Assembly (NCBI RefSeq): GCF_947507565.1
Contig: NC_089179.1
Span: 2,683,747 to 2,747,746, forward strand
DNA from: Oscarella lobularis
Taxonomy: Eukaryota > Porifera > Homoscleromorpha > Homosclerophorida > Oscarellidae
Length of the DNA: 64,000 bases
Direction of reading: 5' to 3'
Shown: positions 41,056-52,235 of the stretch, piece after piece
Position numbering within the stretch: the stretch's first letter is position 1
Layout of the letters: the number at the start of each line of letters is the position of its first letter
The notes under the pieces: generated by a model
What the model was told of the DNA's origin: nothing
Database searches by the model: none
Seen by the model: the letters and a program-made list of their open reading frames with translations, nothing else
Program-made: the position numbers and the translations under genes

Positions 41056-42350
41056 GGGTCAACTGAAGGACGTGTACTACCCCCTAGCGCACGTATATTG
41101 GATAAATATAATCCGTATTATCTTTCACGATGTGTACTACCTTTCTCGCGCCTCTAAAGGCGGCAGAAACGCTTCAGCTCGTTTATTGCCGAAACAGCAA
41201 GGATTACCGAGGGTACAAAGATGACAGAGGGTACTGTTCATTGATATGCTCTGTAATGTTCCAAAAAGCTGAGGATCCGCCCTTGTCAAACTGTCTTTTC
41301 CACATAGATTCTGAAAAGTAAGTGTCAAGAAGACAAAAATTCACGACGTTAAGACTCCTAAAGAGTCTTTTACATGACGCCCACATCGACTCGACATTTT
41401 GCGTATGCGCGCCATTGTTTTGGTCGACAAAATGACGAGAGTAGTTGACGGTGCGATGGTCATAATTCGCCCCTGCCTGAGCTTGGATAGCGTTGTAGGC
41501 ACGCCACTCATCGCTGAAAATACGCGTGCCGGGTCGAATGTGACCGCGTATGATTGGAAGTAAAGTTGCGGCGTCTCTTGACGGTACCTCTACAAGAAAG
41601 GCTTTTCCGTTGCCGCGTTCGACTCCACCGAAGACCCAGTGTCCGTCGACGTATCGTCCGCGATGATACTTTCTACGGCCAAATTTCGACTCGTCAATCT
41701 CAACCTCTGCTCCGGCTCCGCCAATTTCCAACGGATGATCGATGAAATACTGCGTGCAGACGTCTCTCAAGAAGTTGAGCCAATCGATGACGGTGTGATG
41801 AGAGCTTGAGATCATCAACTATTTGACCTGCTCGTGTCTTCGTCGACCACATGTGAATAAGCCTCAACAATTTCTCGAGAGGAACTTTGGACTCAGTGAA
41901 AAAGCTACCCTAATCGTGCAAATTTGCTTAAGATTAAAGACAGCTGTGAGAGTTTCTTACGTGCCGAAGTGACTTGACTTTCTGGCAACCTTTTCGTGGA
42001 CATCTCCACGCAAAATTCTCAGGGTAGCCTGGTCTTCGTACTTCGCGACATTGGCGACGGCATACGCACGTGTAATGGTCAGCCAAGAGACGGTTACGTC
42101 GAAGCCACACAGCGGCCGAAGGAGCATCAAAAACTGTCCTAACTAAATCCACGTAGCCTACATCAGGCTGCGGTTGCTGCAGTGGAGGAGGCAATTTTAC
42201 TCCGAACAATAGCAGAACAATACGTAATGTTACAACACATGACACCTTTAGAGGCGCGAGAAAGGTAGTAACACGTCGTGAAAGATAATACGGATTATAT
42301 TTATCCAATGTACGTGCGCTAGGGGGTAGTACACGTCCTTCAGTCGACCC
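41056..42350 (-). mobile_element. Merlin element (IS1016/IS1595-like), 1295 bp, complete ends
   Basis: Inverted repeats of about 110 bp start GGGTCAACTGAAGGACGTG on the left and GGGTCGACTGAAGGACGTG on the right. An exact 8-bp duplication flanks the element; 8-9 bp is the known length for Merlin. A single minus-strand transposase gene fills the interior. The repeats show a few differences, so it is not brand new. Confidence 0.92.
41204..42240 (-). CDS. Merlin transposase (ISXO2-like DDE), two exons, start unresolved
   Basis: On the minus strand the first frame (from about 42240 to 41934) has a zinc-ribbon-like region (CVCRRQCREVRRPGYPENFA, then WRCPRKGC). An intron with a TTTCTTAC-type boundary near 41935-41900 leads to SFFTESKVPLEKLLRLIHMW. 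The ISXO2-type catalytic domain follows: EVEIDESKFGRRKYHRGRYV, WVFGGVERGNGKAFLVEVP, IFSDEWRAYNAI and QNVESMWASCKRLFR give D, D and E. No in-frame ATG was found inside the repeat-free part, so a 5' exon or an ATG in the repeat is possible. It would cut the ends of this element. Confidence 0.85.
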
Positions 42351-42358
42351 CAACGCTC
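42351..42358. repeat. Target-site duplication CAACGCTC, right copy (Merlin)
   Basis: Pairs with 41048-41055. Confidence 0.9.
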
Positions 42359-43149
42359 TAATCTCGCGCTCTTCTTCAGACGCGCTTACCTCTTTTTCGA
42401 CGTATACGTGCAGGCGACGCGGCTGAACTGGTGTTAAGCGTCGTAAGTAATGCTCGACGAGCCCCTGTTCACTTCAGATATAACCTTTAAATCTTTTTTA
42501 TTTATACAAACTAAATAAGATAATTTCTTTAAAAACATTTTGCATTTGTAGGATTCCAAGGAAAGCACTTCGGCCGGCGTAGTCACAGTCGTCGTTGCTA
42601 CACAAACAAAATAGGCAAAGTCGTAAAAGTACAATAATAATTCAGTGATAGAGTTTTTAAATCAATGGAATATTTCCACGTCTACAATACTGTACAATAA
42701 ATAAAAGAATGTGTTAGAAATCAATTTACTTTCGAAGTAACTTCAAGGAAAAACCTCTTTTAGAGATTTTTACAATTCCGTTGTAGGTCGCATCGATAAG
42801 AACTCTCATCGATGGAATTGACATCTTTTCTTCAAAAATATTTGTGGCTTTTGCGATTCCAAACTTTAGAAGACACAAATTAATGCAGACATGCAGCCTT
42901 TCTGCAAAAAGATAAAGCTTTGTCACTAAACAAACAGGCCTTGTTAAAGAACTTCCACCGACTGTCTACAAAATGTTTTAATGATGAATCCAGCTTATAA
43001 TTGCACCTTAATGAAGAAGCTCTCTTGTCACCTCTGGAAATTTTTTTATCGCAGGCAAGATCTCCAGCATGAATGTGTAAATATCTTTACTAAGCGCACT
43101 TGAAGTATTTGGCTTATCTCTACCACTAAAAGCATACGCGCCATCTTGG
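42359..43149. other. Stretch with no supported gene
   Basis: Short minus-strand frames at 42634-42434 and 42926-42726 have helical character but no splice context or family. AT-rich. Confidence 0.3.
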
Positions 43150-44030
43150 TCGCGTGACGTCGTCGAACCGTTGTCCGCAAACTCCTCCTTCGCTTTTCGT
43201 CGTTCGGCGCCGTGCGCCTCGGAAGCGAACTTTTCGAAATGGTCTCCTGCACGTACCGCGCTCCTTTCTCGTCGGGCCCCATTCGGAAATCGTCGTTTTT
43301 CCAGCGATGCGGGCGTCGTTTCGCTTCGTTCGAAGTTTCGCGAGCGATTATTCGACGCTGCGAAGCTTTTTCGGTCGTCGAATCGCGCCGAAAACGCCCG
43401 CGAAGCCCGTTTTTGAAGATTCTCGCAATCGATCGATTTCGAACCGCGCGCGGACGACTTCTTGGATCGAACGGCAGAACTTTCGCAATCTTCCGAGTAC
43501 CCTTCCGCTTGCGGTCGACGCCGGGGGCCCCTTTGGGGTTCCGAAACGTACGCGTCACGCATACGGGTCACCAGAAGTGCTCGCCGTTCTTTCTCTCGGC
43601 CATTTTACGCCTTTGCTCGCCTTTTTGGCTCTTCGAAGCGCTTCGTCTCTCTTCTTCGCAAACCATTTTGCCCCTTCTCTCTCTTTTTCGCATCACAAAA
43701 CGCTTTTTCTCACTTCTTCGCAAGCGACGTTCGCCATTCCGTGAGCTGGCCAATACGCTCTTTTGCGTTGCTGCGTTATTCGCTTTCTGCAGCTCATCGT
43801 GCGTAAACGCTCGTCGTTTCAGCGTTTGAGACTCCGCTTCGCTCGCCTTCGACTTTTTCTCGCCGTTTTCGCCACTGCGTTCGGCGATCGCGAAGTTTTG
43901 CTGTCCATTCGACTTCTTCGCGACGTTCTACGCCTTTTTCTCTCCGATTTCAGTCTGAAATCGTTGTCGCGAAGGGGTCGAATCGTCGTCATTTTCTCCT
44001 CACGTGAGCGCATCGAGCGTCATCTAGCGT
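43150..44030. other. Pyrimidine-rich (CTTCG-rich) tract with open frames on both strands
   Basis: The plus strand is strongly rich in C and T, with TTCG, TTCGAA and CTTCG recurring. Stop codons are therefore rare in several frames at once. The overlapping long frames have Arg/Ser/Phe- or Arg/Lys-rich, non-globular translations. It precedes the Helitron gene and may be its 5' part. Confidence 0.45.
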
Positions 44031-44211
44031 CATCGAGCAAATGTCGCGACCTATTTTTCTTTAGATTCCTTTGCCGATTTCCTTGCCAATCGGCCACGTA
44101 TTGCCCGTACCGTTGGTGCGGGCCACTTAGAAAAGCTAAAAACAGCAAGAGCAACAGAAAAGCGCAGAAATCTCGAAGCCGTTCTTTTTCCGATTTTAGG
44201 ACCGACACAGA

Positions 44212-45468
44212 ATGCCTCGAAAGCGAAGATTCCTTTTGAATCAAGACAAGCGGTCTCGCGATGCTAAACGAAAGCGAAAAGCGAGATCGCTCGTATCTGA
44301 GGACGGAAGCAGCGCCAAGCAAAGCAGCAGCTCCACAGATCGCTGTGCTACATTCTCGCAGTCTCAAGCGGAAGAAGTTCCTAGCGATGCCTCGACTAGC
44401 GGAAGCATTGTCTCGGAACCGCGCGGAATGATACCATTGAATCCTGACATCTATTTACGCGCGTTCTCCGCCCCTAGCCAACAGACCGCACCTAACCAAG
44501 AAATCCATAGAATTGCTATGCCGAGGCCAAACGCTCATCCACAATCCTCGACCGCTATCGAAGGACCACAGCAAATCATTCAAGACGATGCGACGCCATT
44601 GAGCGTCACCGAATCGACCAGAAGCGCAGATGTAGTGTCACCGGCAAGCGAAAATGTGCAAAACGAATCTGTAGAGATAGTAGAATCGCCTGTTGCAGCA
44701 GAGAACGGCGACGACACTTACGTAGAAGTCCAAGAAGTAGCCGTAGTGCTTCCAAACTTTCCAGCGTTTCGTTACAACCCCGGAAACGAACACCAAGGAG
44801 CACGCATAGGTTCAATGTCTGCTACGTGTCCTTACTGCATGGCTAAAAAATGGCCAACCGAACCTCCGGGCATGTGTTGCGCAAACGGCAAAGTAAACAT
44901 TCCCTTGCTCGGTCCTCCTCCGGAACCGTTAGGCGCCCTTCTGACAAATGACACGCCACTAGCAAAAGAGTTCAGAAAAAAAATACGGACATACAATTCA
45001 TGCTTTGTAATGACGTCATTTCAAGCGCACACTTTAGTAGAGCTCGGATTCATGCCTACATTCAAGGTTCAAGGCCAAATTTATCACAATATCGGGCCTC
45101 TCACTCCTGCAGCTGAACAGCGGCCCCAATTCGTCCAAATATATTTTATAGACGATCGAGGACAGCAAGCTGACGCCAGATTATCGTGGCAAATAGACCG
45201 ACAATCGCCGCCAAATAGACAAACCACTCTTTGCCTTCAAGACATGCTTCACGAGCACAACGAGCACGTCCGCGTTTTCAAAACCGCACTCGAACAGCGA
45301 ACACCAGACATGCCCGACTATCGTGTCGTCATGCGGGCAGACAGAGTTCCCCAGGCCAACATGAACGAACGTTTAATGCGCCGTCCGGCAACGACGTCGC
45401 CGCTCTTTTACCCGAAGGTCAAGAAGGATATCGTGACATCGTCCTTTCCTATAGAGATAATCGAATAA
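44212..45468 (+). pseudogene. Helitron Rep protein, N-terminal part
   Basis: From ATG 44212 (MPRKRRFLLNQDKRSRDAKR) the frame has a basic N-terminus, a Ser/Glu-rich linker and the typical Helitron lead-in: YCMAKKWPTEPPGMCC (zinc-binding), LGPPPEPLGALL, FRKKIRTYNSCFVMTSF and FKVQGQIYHNIGPL. The frame runs off near 45400, and the true sequence moves to the frame with LSYRDNRIKRITEIHQSYDS. Confidence 0.85.
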
Positions 45469-46588
45469 AACGCATTACCGAAATTCACCAATCTTACGAT
45501 TCGTTGCAATATCCGCTTCTTTTTCCGAGAGGCGAAGATGGATACACCATATTATGCCGACAGAAGGTTCCCGGAACGAATGAAATCACGGAGAAAAAAT
45601 GTCAATGCTGCAATTTTACGCATTTCGAATCATGCAGCGCGATGGCGATTTCAACATCATTTTACGGGCAGGCGAATTGTCTCAGCTCATCGTCGACGTT
45701 TTTGCAAAAATTGAAACTGACAGGCTGAACCACCTACGTACTAAGCAAGAACAACTTCGTGCTGCCTCCTACACGGCGCTGAGAGATGCAGTCGAAACTG
45801 ACGGCGACGTGCGCAACGTTGGCCAATTGGTCGTTTTACCGTCGTCATTTACCGGAGGACATCGATACATGCACGAAAAATGCCAAGACGCAATGACGTA
45901 CGTGAAGCATCACGGAGCTCCCGACTTATTCATAATCATGACCTGTAATCCAAACTGGCCGGAGATTACGAGCGAACTCCTTCCCGGACAAACGCTAAAA
46001 GATCGAAACGATCTCATAGCCAGAGTGTTTCGCTTGAAAGTTCAAACGTTCATGTTCCTCGTGGACACGCAAAACATTTATGGCATCAAACGCTGCCACG
46101 TTTACACGATCGAGTGGCAGAAGCGCGGCCTACCTCACGTACACTTTCTCTCCTGGATGGTAGCCCTATACCGACGTCGATCTCCGGAAGACGGCGGAGC
46201 AGAAACGACGATAGGCAGATTTCACGTTGACACCAGATGGGTGATTCCCTACAGTCCATTTCTATCTCGCACTTTCGACTCCCACGTAAACGTGGAATAC
46301 TGCAGGTCTATTTGCGCATTGAAGTACCTCATGGCCTACTTGAACAAGGGCAAAGACAAAGCTGTTGTTGGACTAGCGAATCTGCACAGGAACGAAGAAA
46401 TCACGCGGTACCAAATAGCCAGATACATTAGTACAAACGAAGGCATTTGGCGCATATTGCAATTTCCAATTCACGACCACTTCCCAGCAGTCGAACAACT
46501 TCAAGTCCACTTGGAAAACGGTCAAAGAACACTTTTAACGTTGAAAACGCGCCAGCACGTGCAGCAGAACCTCCTGCTACGACGTTGA
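45469..46588 (+). pseudogene. Helitron Rep nuclease (HUH) domain
   Basis: Consecutive frames carry LQYPLLFPRGEDGY, then FYAFRIMQRDGDFNIILRAG, PSSFTGGHRYMHEKCQDAM and FIIMTCNPNWPEI. The HUH motif is in EWQKRGLPHVHFLSWM (near 46110-46160), and the paired-tyrosine segment is in SICALKYLMAYLNKGKD (near 46310-46360). Rep would nick one strand and stay bound through tyrosine. At least two frameshifts (near 45600 and 46580). Confidence 0.88.
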
Positions 46589-47398
46589 CGGGGTTCTTTG
46601 AACTCTGTTTCAATGACGATTTTGCCAAAACTTTGCTATACGTCAACGTTTCGCGATACTAAAGATGGGTCAACAAAAAGTGGCAGAGAAGATAGCAAGG
46701 TCACATCGTTCCCCAAACTGACGGCATTAGAAAGTCGTCAACTTTAGGACGAATTTACACAGTTCATCCAAGAAACACCGAATGCTATCTTTTGCGACTT
46801 CTTTTGCTTCACGTTCGAGGGCCGACTTCTTTTGCAGACTTACGCACAGTAGATGGTACTGTTTTCGATACGTACGCCGAAGCGTGCCGGGAACGCGGAC
46901 TTTTAGCCGACGATCAGCATTGGCACCTCGCACTCACCGAAGCTACCTTCACCGATCGTCCTTACAAAATTCGCGACATGTTTGCGATCATGCTACACAT
47001 GTGCGAAATTTCCGATCCTCTTCGTTTATAGGAACAACACAAAGAAGCGATGGCCCAAGACTTCCTCCGAACGCTTCGCAGACGCGCAAACGACGAAACA
47101 CTACCGTACACCGAAGCCATTTTTAATCGAGCCCTACTTTGCATCGAAAACAAGCTGCTTTCGTTTCCTGGAGGAAAGCCACTTGGCGATTATCACGTGC
47201 CCAGTCCTAATCGCTCTTCTGAGCAAGACGACGAAAGTCTTCCTAGGGAAATTGCCGCTGAATACTCTTATAACACCGCGGAGTTGCAGCAACGACTGAC
47301 AAGGAACGAACACTCCCCCACGGAAGAGCAAAGACACACTTACGAAGAATTACTTTCTTACGTCGCTCGAGGTCCCGACGATTCTATCATTTTTCTCG
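46589..47398 (+). pseudogene. Helitron Rep-helicase linker
   Basis: Three frames in sequence: TTLTGFFELCFNDDFAKTLL, then VHPRNTECYLLRLLLLHVRG and GTVFDTYAEACRERGLLADD. The last is ALLCIENKLLSFPGGKPLGD, followed by EEQRHTYEELLSYV, which are the conserved linker blocks before the helicase. Frameshifts near 46660, 46790 and 47030. Confidence 0.8.
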
Positions 47399-48406
47399 AT
47401 GCGCCAGGAGGAACAGGAAAAAAACTATTTGCTCAATCTTTTTCTTGATAAAATACGATCACGAGGCGACATTGCTCTCGCAGTCGCTTCTTCGGGAATT
47501 GCAGCAACTCTCCTCACTGGCGGCAAAACGGCTCACTCCGTTTTTAAACTACCTTTAGATATCAGTCGTTACGAGCGTCCCACTTGCACAATTCAGAAAA
47601 ATACAGCGAGAGCAAGACTTCTCTCCCTGGCCAAAGTCGCGGTATGGGACGAATGCACCATGGCCAACAAAAAAGCTCTCGAGGCATTAGACAGATCCCT
47701 GCGAGATATTCGCAACAACGACACACTCATGGGAGGTCTGCCTCTAATACTGGCAGGAGACTTTAGACAAACCCTGCCTGTTATACCAAAATGAACCAAG
47801 GCCGACGAGATCGCCGCATGCCTGAAATACTCGCGCTCCATTTGGCCTAAAGTTCGAGCTATGCGTTTAACAACGAACATGAGAGTGCATCTGTACGGAG
47901 ACCGCGAGTCAGGCTCTTACGCCGAGTTACTCTTGCAAATCGGCAATGGAACGATTCGCACTGGCCCTGAAGACGGTCTTATCAACGTACCTTGCGGCAC
48001 CGTAGTCCAATCGTCTAACGAACTAATACAAGCCGTTTTTCCTCAACTTCATGAGCGATAGAAAGACACCACCTGGCTTGGCAAACGCGCAATTCTCGCT
48101 CCTCGAAATGACGCCGTCAATCAAATAAACGACACCATGCTCCAGCTCATACCAGAGAACGAAAAAGTCTATCTCGCAGTCGATACGACTATGGAACCAG
48201 ACGACGCTGTCAACTATCCCACCGAGGTTCTTAATTCGCTCAATCCCCCCGGTCTTCCGGCGTACACGTTAGCTCTAAAAGTGAGCGCCCCTATTATGCT
48301 TCTGCGAAACATCGATGCTCCAAAACTGTGCAACGGCACAAAGTTAACAGTGACTAGATTATTTTCCAACGTTATAGAGGCCAGCGCTCCAGGCGGACAG
48401 AATTGA
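47395..48406 (+). pseudogene. Helitron PIF1-like helicase domain, C-terminally incomplete
   Basis: Walker A (LDAPGGTGK) at about 47395-47420 is followed, after a one-base slip, by LAVASSGIAATLLTGGKTAH. Then come Walker B VAVWDECTMANK, LAGDFRQTLPVIP and an in-frame TGA at 47792-47794. Further on are MRLTTNMRVHL, TWLGKRAILAPRNDAVNQIN and VSAPIMLLRNIDAPKLCNGT. The late VTxNKSQGQ motif is not found before 48990, so the last 100 or so residues are missing. Confidence 0.85.
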
Positions 48407-48996
48407 TGCCTCTCTTTTTCGCTCTTGGGGCAATCGCTATGTTGAAAATGGAGAACGTCTCTTCCCTCGCCGAGAAGACCTGCTTTGTCCGCCCAAGAAG
48501 CGACTTCTTCTCCGGTGCACGGTGGGCACATGTGCCAGAGGATTGCTCTCGTTGCGTTCGACATGGCTTCTACGTCGCCAACGTTTCTCCTGATAGCGCG
48601 GCCATAAAAGGTTTGAATCTTGAAAAGAGTTATACAGTTTTCTGCTATCAGAATCAATGTGCGCTTTACCTGTCGATTGTCTCATCAGTCAAGCGATTGT
48701 GCCCTCCTACTTTTTTCCCGTCTTCACACACAAACCGACTATTTTCCTTCTTCCACTTGCGCGCAAAGCACTGCCAATCCTTTTTTGCCCGTGCCCTATG
48801 CAATCCTCCTTCTCCACCGGATGCTCTTCTCCATATGTCTAAAAGTCATTTACCATCATCTTATTATATGTATTTCATTATTATTTTCGTACTTGAGGGT
48901 TCGAGACAATGGAAAACGATTTGGAGTCCCGTCTCCGATGAATTTCGTGTATCTAAAAGAACAAAATAAAATTAATATTTTAGAGATAAATGATTA
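48407..48996. other. Spacer after the Helitron, no gene supported
   Basis: Overlapping frames here show no domains. The T/C-rich part at 48690-48830 explains the open frames. Confidence 0.3.
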
Positions 48997-50024
48997 TTAC
49001 AGCAGATTATTCTTGGGCAGTGATCTTTGCCACAAGACGAGAACGCCTCTTAATTCCATCGCATTGGATGACTCGTCGAAATTTTTTTGACAGTTTGGCG
49101 CGTGCGTCTCTGCTGCAGTGGTGTACTCAATGGAGCTTTTGTCCGGGTACTCTTTCTCAAGTCGCTCGTACGACTTGCACAAGGTTGAAAATGTGTTGAA
49201 GTCAATCACGCCACCCACGTCATGCAAAATAACGGCTTGCAAGCCGTAGTGGGATGAATGGCCTCTCTTCGCCCAGGTTCCATCGAATGAAACTCTCACA
49301 TCAGCAATTTCTTCTGCTTCTAAATCGTGCTTGTTTCTATAGTGAGAAACAGCAGCTAAGGCAGACTCATTGAATACCTAAAGAAAAAGTGACACGCTTT
49401 ATTTCAGTAATGAAGGACACGCACCCCGGTCATTGCGGAATTTAGTCGTGCGATGTGGAGATCCCAGCTGTCGCGGAGAGAAGGCGGGGCATGTTGAACG
49501 CCAACGAAAATTTCACAAGATCTTGTCGACTAATAAATAAGTGCAAATATGAAAAACATTTCCAATTTCAAATCTTGCTTATATCCTTACCTTGAGCCAG
49601 CCAGAGACGCCGCGACACATGCTCTTCGATTGACTTCATAACTCTGGCCCTGACCTTGCTCCTCGGTTCTTTTTGAGGTGTAAAATTCTGTCGTTGTTCG
49701 GCAGCTTTTGCAGTAGAAGCGCAGAGAACTGCACCATCCTTTTCGTGCTTCCGCCTTCTCTCCAAACGTAATCGGACCCTTCTGACAATGCTTGCACACG
49801 AAAGCTGACTGAATGACGTCGAAGAGGTGCTCCAAGTCGATGAGCCGAAAACCCTCGGGCTTCGTCGATGTCTCCGATAGTGACCCACGCTCTTCCCAAG
49901 CTGCAGGTCGAGGAATCCACTTTATTTCGTCTGCCTCCGCTGCTTTTGCTTTGGCAAGGCCTCCGACGTTCTTGGCAGAGAGACTGACGCCAGTAAACGA
50001 TTTCTTCGCTGACCAATGAGCCAT
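48997..50024 (-). pseudogene. Mutator-like (MULE) transposase, N-terminal and first catalytic part
   Basis: Minus-strand exons follow. From 50024: AHWSAKKSFTGVSL, FRLIDLEHLFDVIQSAFVCK with CKHC and CKSC pairs (zinc-binding), TTEFYTSKRTEE and SYEVNRRACVAASLAG, ending at a GTAAGG donor. A short exon (about 49532-49430) reads EIFVGVQHAPPSLRDSWDLH. The third exon (from about 49385) reads VRVSFDGTWAKRGHSSHYGL, holding the first catalytic Asp, then TAAETHAPNCQKNFDESSNA. The sequence ends near 48997 without the second and third catalytic residues. A C-terminal scrap of the same family is at 20144. Confidence 0.7.
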
Positions 50025-50278
50025 GGAACCCTCGAAAGTAATGCTGTGATAAACTACACGTACTGGAAAAACCAGGAGAGAAGAGAAGAGATCCCCTACC
50101 TTCTTTTCAAAATACCCGCGTAAACCTGTGAATGCAGCTGAGCGTACAGTGCGCGCGACGCAAGCAACCCGGACTAGCTACTTCGCGCCGAGACCAGAGA
50201 AGTATGCGACAATAAATGATACATTACTAATTAGAAAAGAACAAAAAACCGCAGACCAGTATCTGTTCACCCGTTCGC

Positions 50279-50340
50279 GATGGCTGCAGCTGAAAACGCA
50301 ACGCTCGCCGCCTTTGAGGCGGTATGCCACGAAGCGGGGT
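50279..50340 (+). CDS. Possible first exon of a small gene
   Basis: ATG 50279 in good context (GCGATGGC) opens MAAAENATLAAFEAVCHEA and reaches GTAAGA at about 50339. Joining it to the ATG frame at 50385 does not keep phase, so it may be a leader exon or unrelated. Confidence 0.25.
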
Positions 50341-50384
50341 AAGATAGATAGTAAGCACAAACAAAATTGAATTGCAAACAAGCC

Positions 50385-50911
50385 ATGCTTCAAAGCTATG
50401 AGATGCCCGCCAAGCTAAAGACGCTGCTGACAGCGACGCTGTCAGCAGCGTCAATGAAGAAAAGGGCCGGCCGGCCCGAATCAAACAGGGAGAGACGCGC
50501 GCGAGCTTATTTGGCACTCAAAAATGCTCTGTGGGTGAGTGCAATGACCATCGATCAATCGATCGATCGATTCCTCCATCGATCGCGATAGATATGCCCT
50601 TATTTTAGTATGGCGCCGGGCTAGGGCGCGAAAAAGTCGCCGGGGGGCCGTTCTCCAAGAGCGGGCCAACGTATTGTTGGCCCGAAGCTCTGAAGACGGT
50701 CCTTCGGGGACTATACCCCGAAGACGTGCAGAATCGCTCCGATCCTGGCGCACGAGGACCAGCGACGAGCGAGGTAGGCAGTTCAGCAACTTTCGAAGAC
50801 ATTATACTTACCTTTTCTCAGCGGCCGATCGTCAGCGTCGAACTCGGCGAGCTTCTACGATCGTTCGACGCGAAGAAGGTCGACGCGGCCAAACGAAGCC
50901 GCGAAATATAA
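50385..50911 (+). CDS. Two-exon gene of unknown function (150 aa)
   Basis: Exon 50385-50534 (MLQSYEMPAKLKTLLTATLS, then RAGRPESNRERRARAYLALK) ends at GTGAGT. Exon 50609-50911 follows a TATTTTAG acceptor in phase 0 and runs to TAA 50909-50911 (TYCWPEALKTVLRGLYPEDV, then FEDIILTFSQRPIVSVELGE). The first exon is basic, the second more globular. Two hairpins sit within the coding sequence: GACGCTGCTGACAG with its complement (50419-50452) and GGGCCAAC...GTTGGCCC (50663-50682). No family was recognised. It could be a transposon accessory gene. Confidence 0.45.
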
Positions 50912-51959
50912 ACAAAGATACTTCATGCTCCTACTTACTCTTCATATTTACTCTCCATTACCTTAAATAAAGACGATGCATACAAAAAAACGCCAAAAAC
51001 GACCACTTTCTTCTCGGTAACGCGCGCTACTCTCTGACCGACTCTCGAAAGACCGGACGTTCCACGCGTTCCACCAGGGCAGTGGACTACACTTAATCGC
51101 AAATAGGTTCGTCACACATGAACGCATTTTTTCAGCGTAATTTATATTTTAGACATTTTGCACCCCCTTTACCCCTCTTGCCACCTTAAGGCAAGTGCTC
51201 GCGTTTACGCAACGTACCAACAAAGAGAAAAGGAGAGAAGCATCTGGTGAAAATTCATCCTCACGTGATCTACGTGAGAATATTCTTAAACGAGCGAACC
51301 ATCTATTTGCATGACGCGGGCCGAAGTACCGAAATTTTGACCGGAAACTCTTTCCAAGCGCGTCGTTTCATCGACCCAAGAGGATCACTATATCCTACCA
51401 TCTTCCAAGAGGAGCAATTGACGTCTGTTCCTCCTTTGCTAAGCGGGAATACAATTACACAAGCAAAACCAATATTATTAGAATATTTCTATAGCATATT
51501 CTTAAGCGTCCCCAGCGTCTGATAATGTATGTACGACACGTCATCGAAGAGCAAACGAGGAAGGAAAATCAGAAGCAATAAAGCCTTTTAAGTAAAAAAA
51601 TAAAGATATAAAAGATTCATTAATTTAGTAGGAAATTGTTCTAGGAAACGTCATATTGAGGTCCATTAAGCGGAAATAACGTGCTAAGCGGCCACGTTGC
51701 AAATTTTAAAAACAATTCTCGGTTTCGATGAGTTGATAGAAGAGCAGGTGTTTCACCTAAAAATAGTAAATATGACATTGCTGCAGCTACTACGTTCGCT
51801 TAGGTAGAAAAACTGATTGCAAAGGTGCAACACCATTACTGCATCCACAAGAGGTAGATGCACTTTCAGCGGATATAATTACTACAGCTTGACACTGTAA
51901 GTTTGACAACTGGACGTACACAGATTTTTGACGGTTTACCTGTAACCTGAGTGACCTGT
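50912..51959. other. Region with one unclassified plus-strand frame
   Basis: The frame 51247-51522 (KIHPHVIYVRIFLNERTIYL, later FIDPRGSLYPTIFQEEQLTS) is open but has no splice context or family. The rest is AT-rich. Confidence 0.3.
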
Positions 51960-52235
51960 AACTTGAGTGTCCTTTTTTTTCATTTTGGAAAAAAGTTATG
52001 GATAAAGGCCTTCGCAAAAAGGTAGCTCTACTGGCGGTTGACGAGTGTCACTGTGTGACGGAGTGGTATGGACAGTTATCTTCATTTTTAGGGGTATCGA
52101 TTATAGGAAGGACCATGCAAAGGTGTAGGAATTTAGACCTCTTTCCCTTTTTCCTGTCATGATCTTGACGGCCACTGCCACCCAGTCTATAATAAATATT
52201 ACAATTCAAAGAGTGGGGTGTTTGTACTGCGGCTT
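51960..52235 (+). pseudogene. RecQ-like helicase scrap (copy 3 of 3)
   Basis: The frame MDKGLRKKVALLAVDECHCV then TEW holds the DExH box. A short intron (about 52065-52092) leads in phase to WGIDYRKDHAKV, one stop, and VMILTATATQSIINITIQRV. The intron falls after the same Glu-Trp as in the RecQ gene at 36362-38302. Everything before and after is missing. Confidence 0.65.

Larger units (their letters stand above)
44212..48406 (+). mobile_element. Helitron coding region (Rep-helicase), frameshifted
   Basis: This is one continuous Helitron replicase-helicase gene spread over several frames: an N-terminal region with a cysteine motif, a Rep nuclease with HUH and Tyr motifs, and a PIF1-type helicase that lacks its last motifs. 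The true 5' TC and 3' CTRR ends could not be fixed. It is a different lineage from the OTU-bearing element at 30111-34515. Confidence 0.85.

Noticed and set aside
41204-41818. Bacterial IS1595 contamination
   Set aside because: The element has an intron, Merlin-type repeats and an 8-bp target duplication in a clearly eukaryotic context.
43008-44239. Several long overlapping frames on both strands
   Set aside because: Pyrimidine skew removes stop codons in many frames at once. The translations are low-complexity Arg/Ser/Phe or Arg/Lys sequences.
48407-48969. Continuation of the Helitron helicase with its last motifs
   Set aside because: No NKSQG-type motif in any plus-strand frame before the MULE relic begins.
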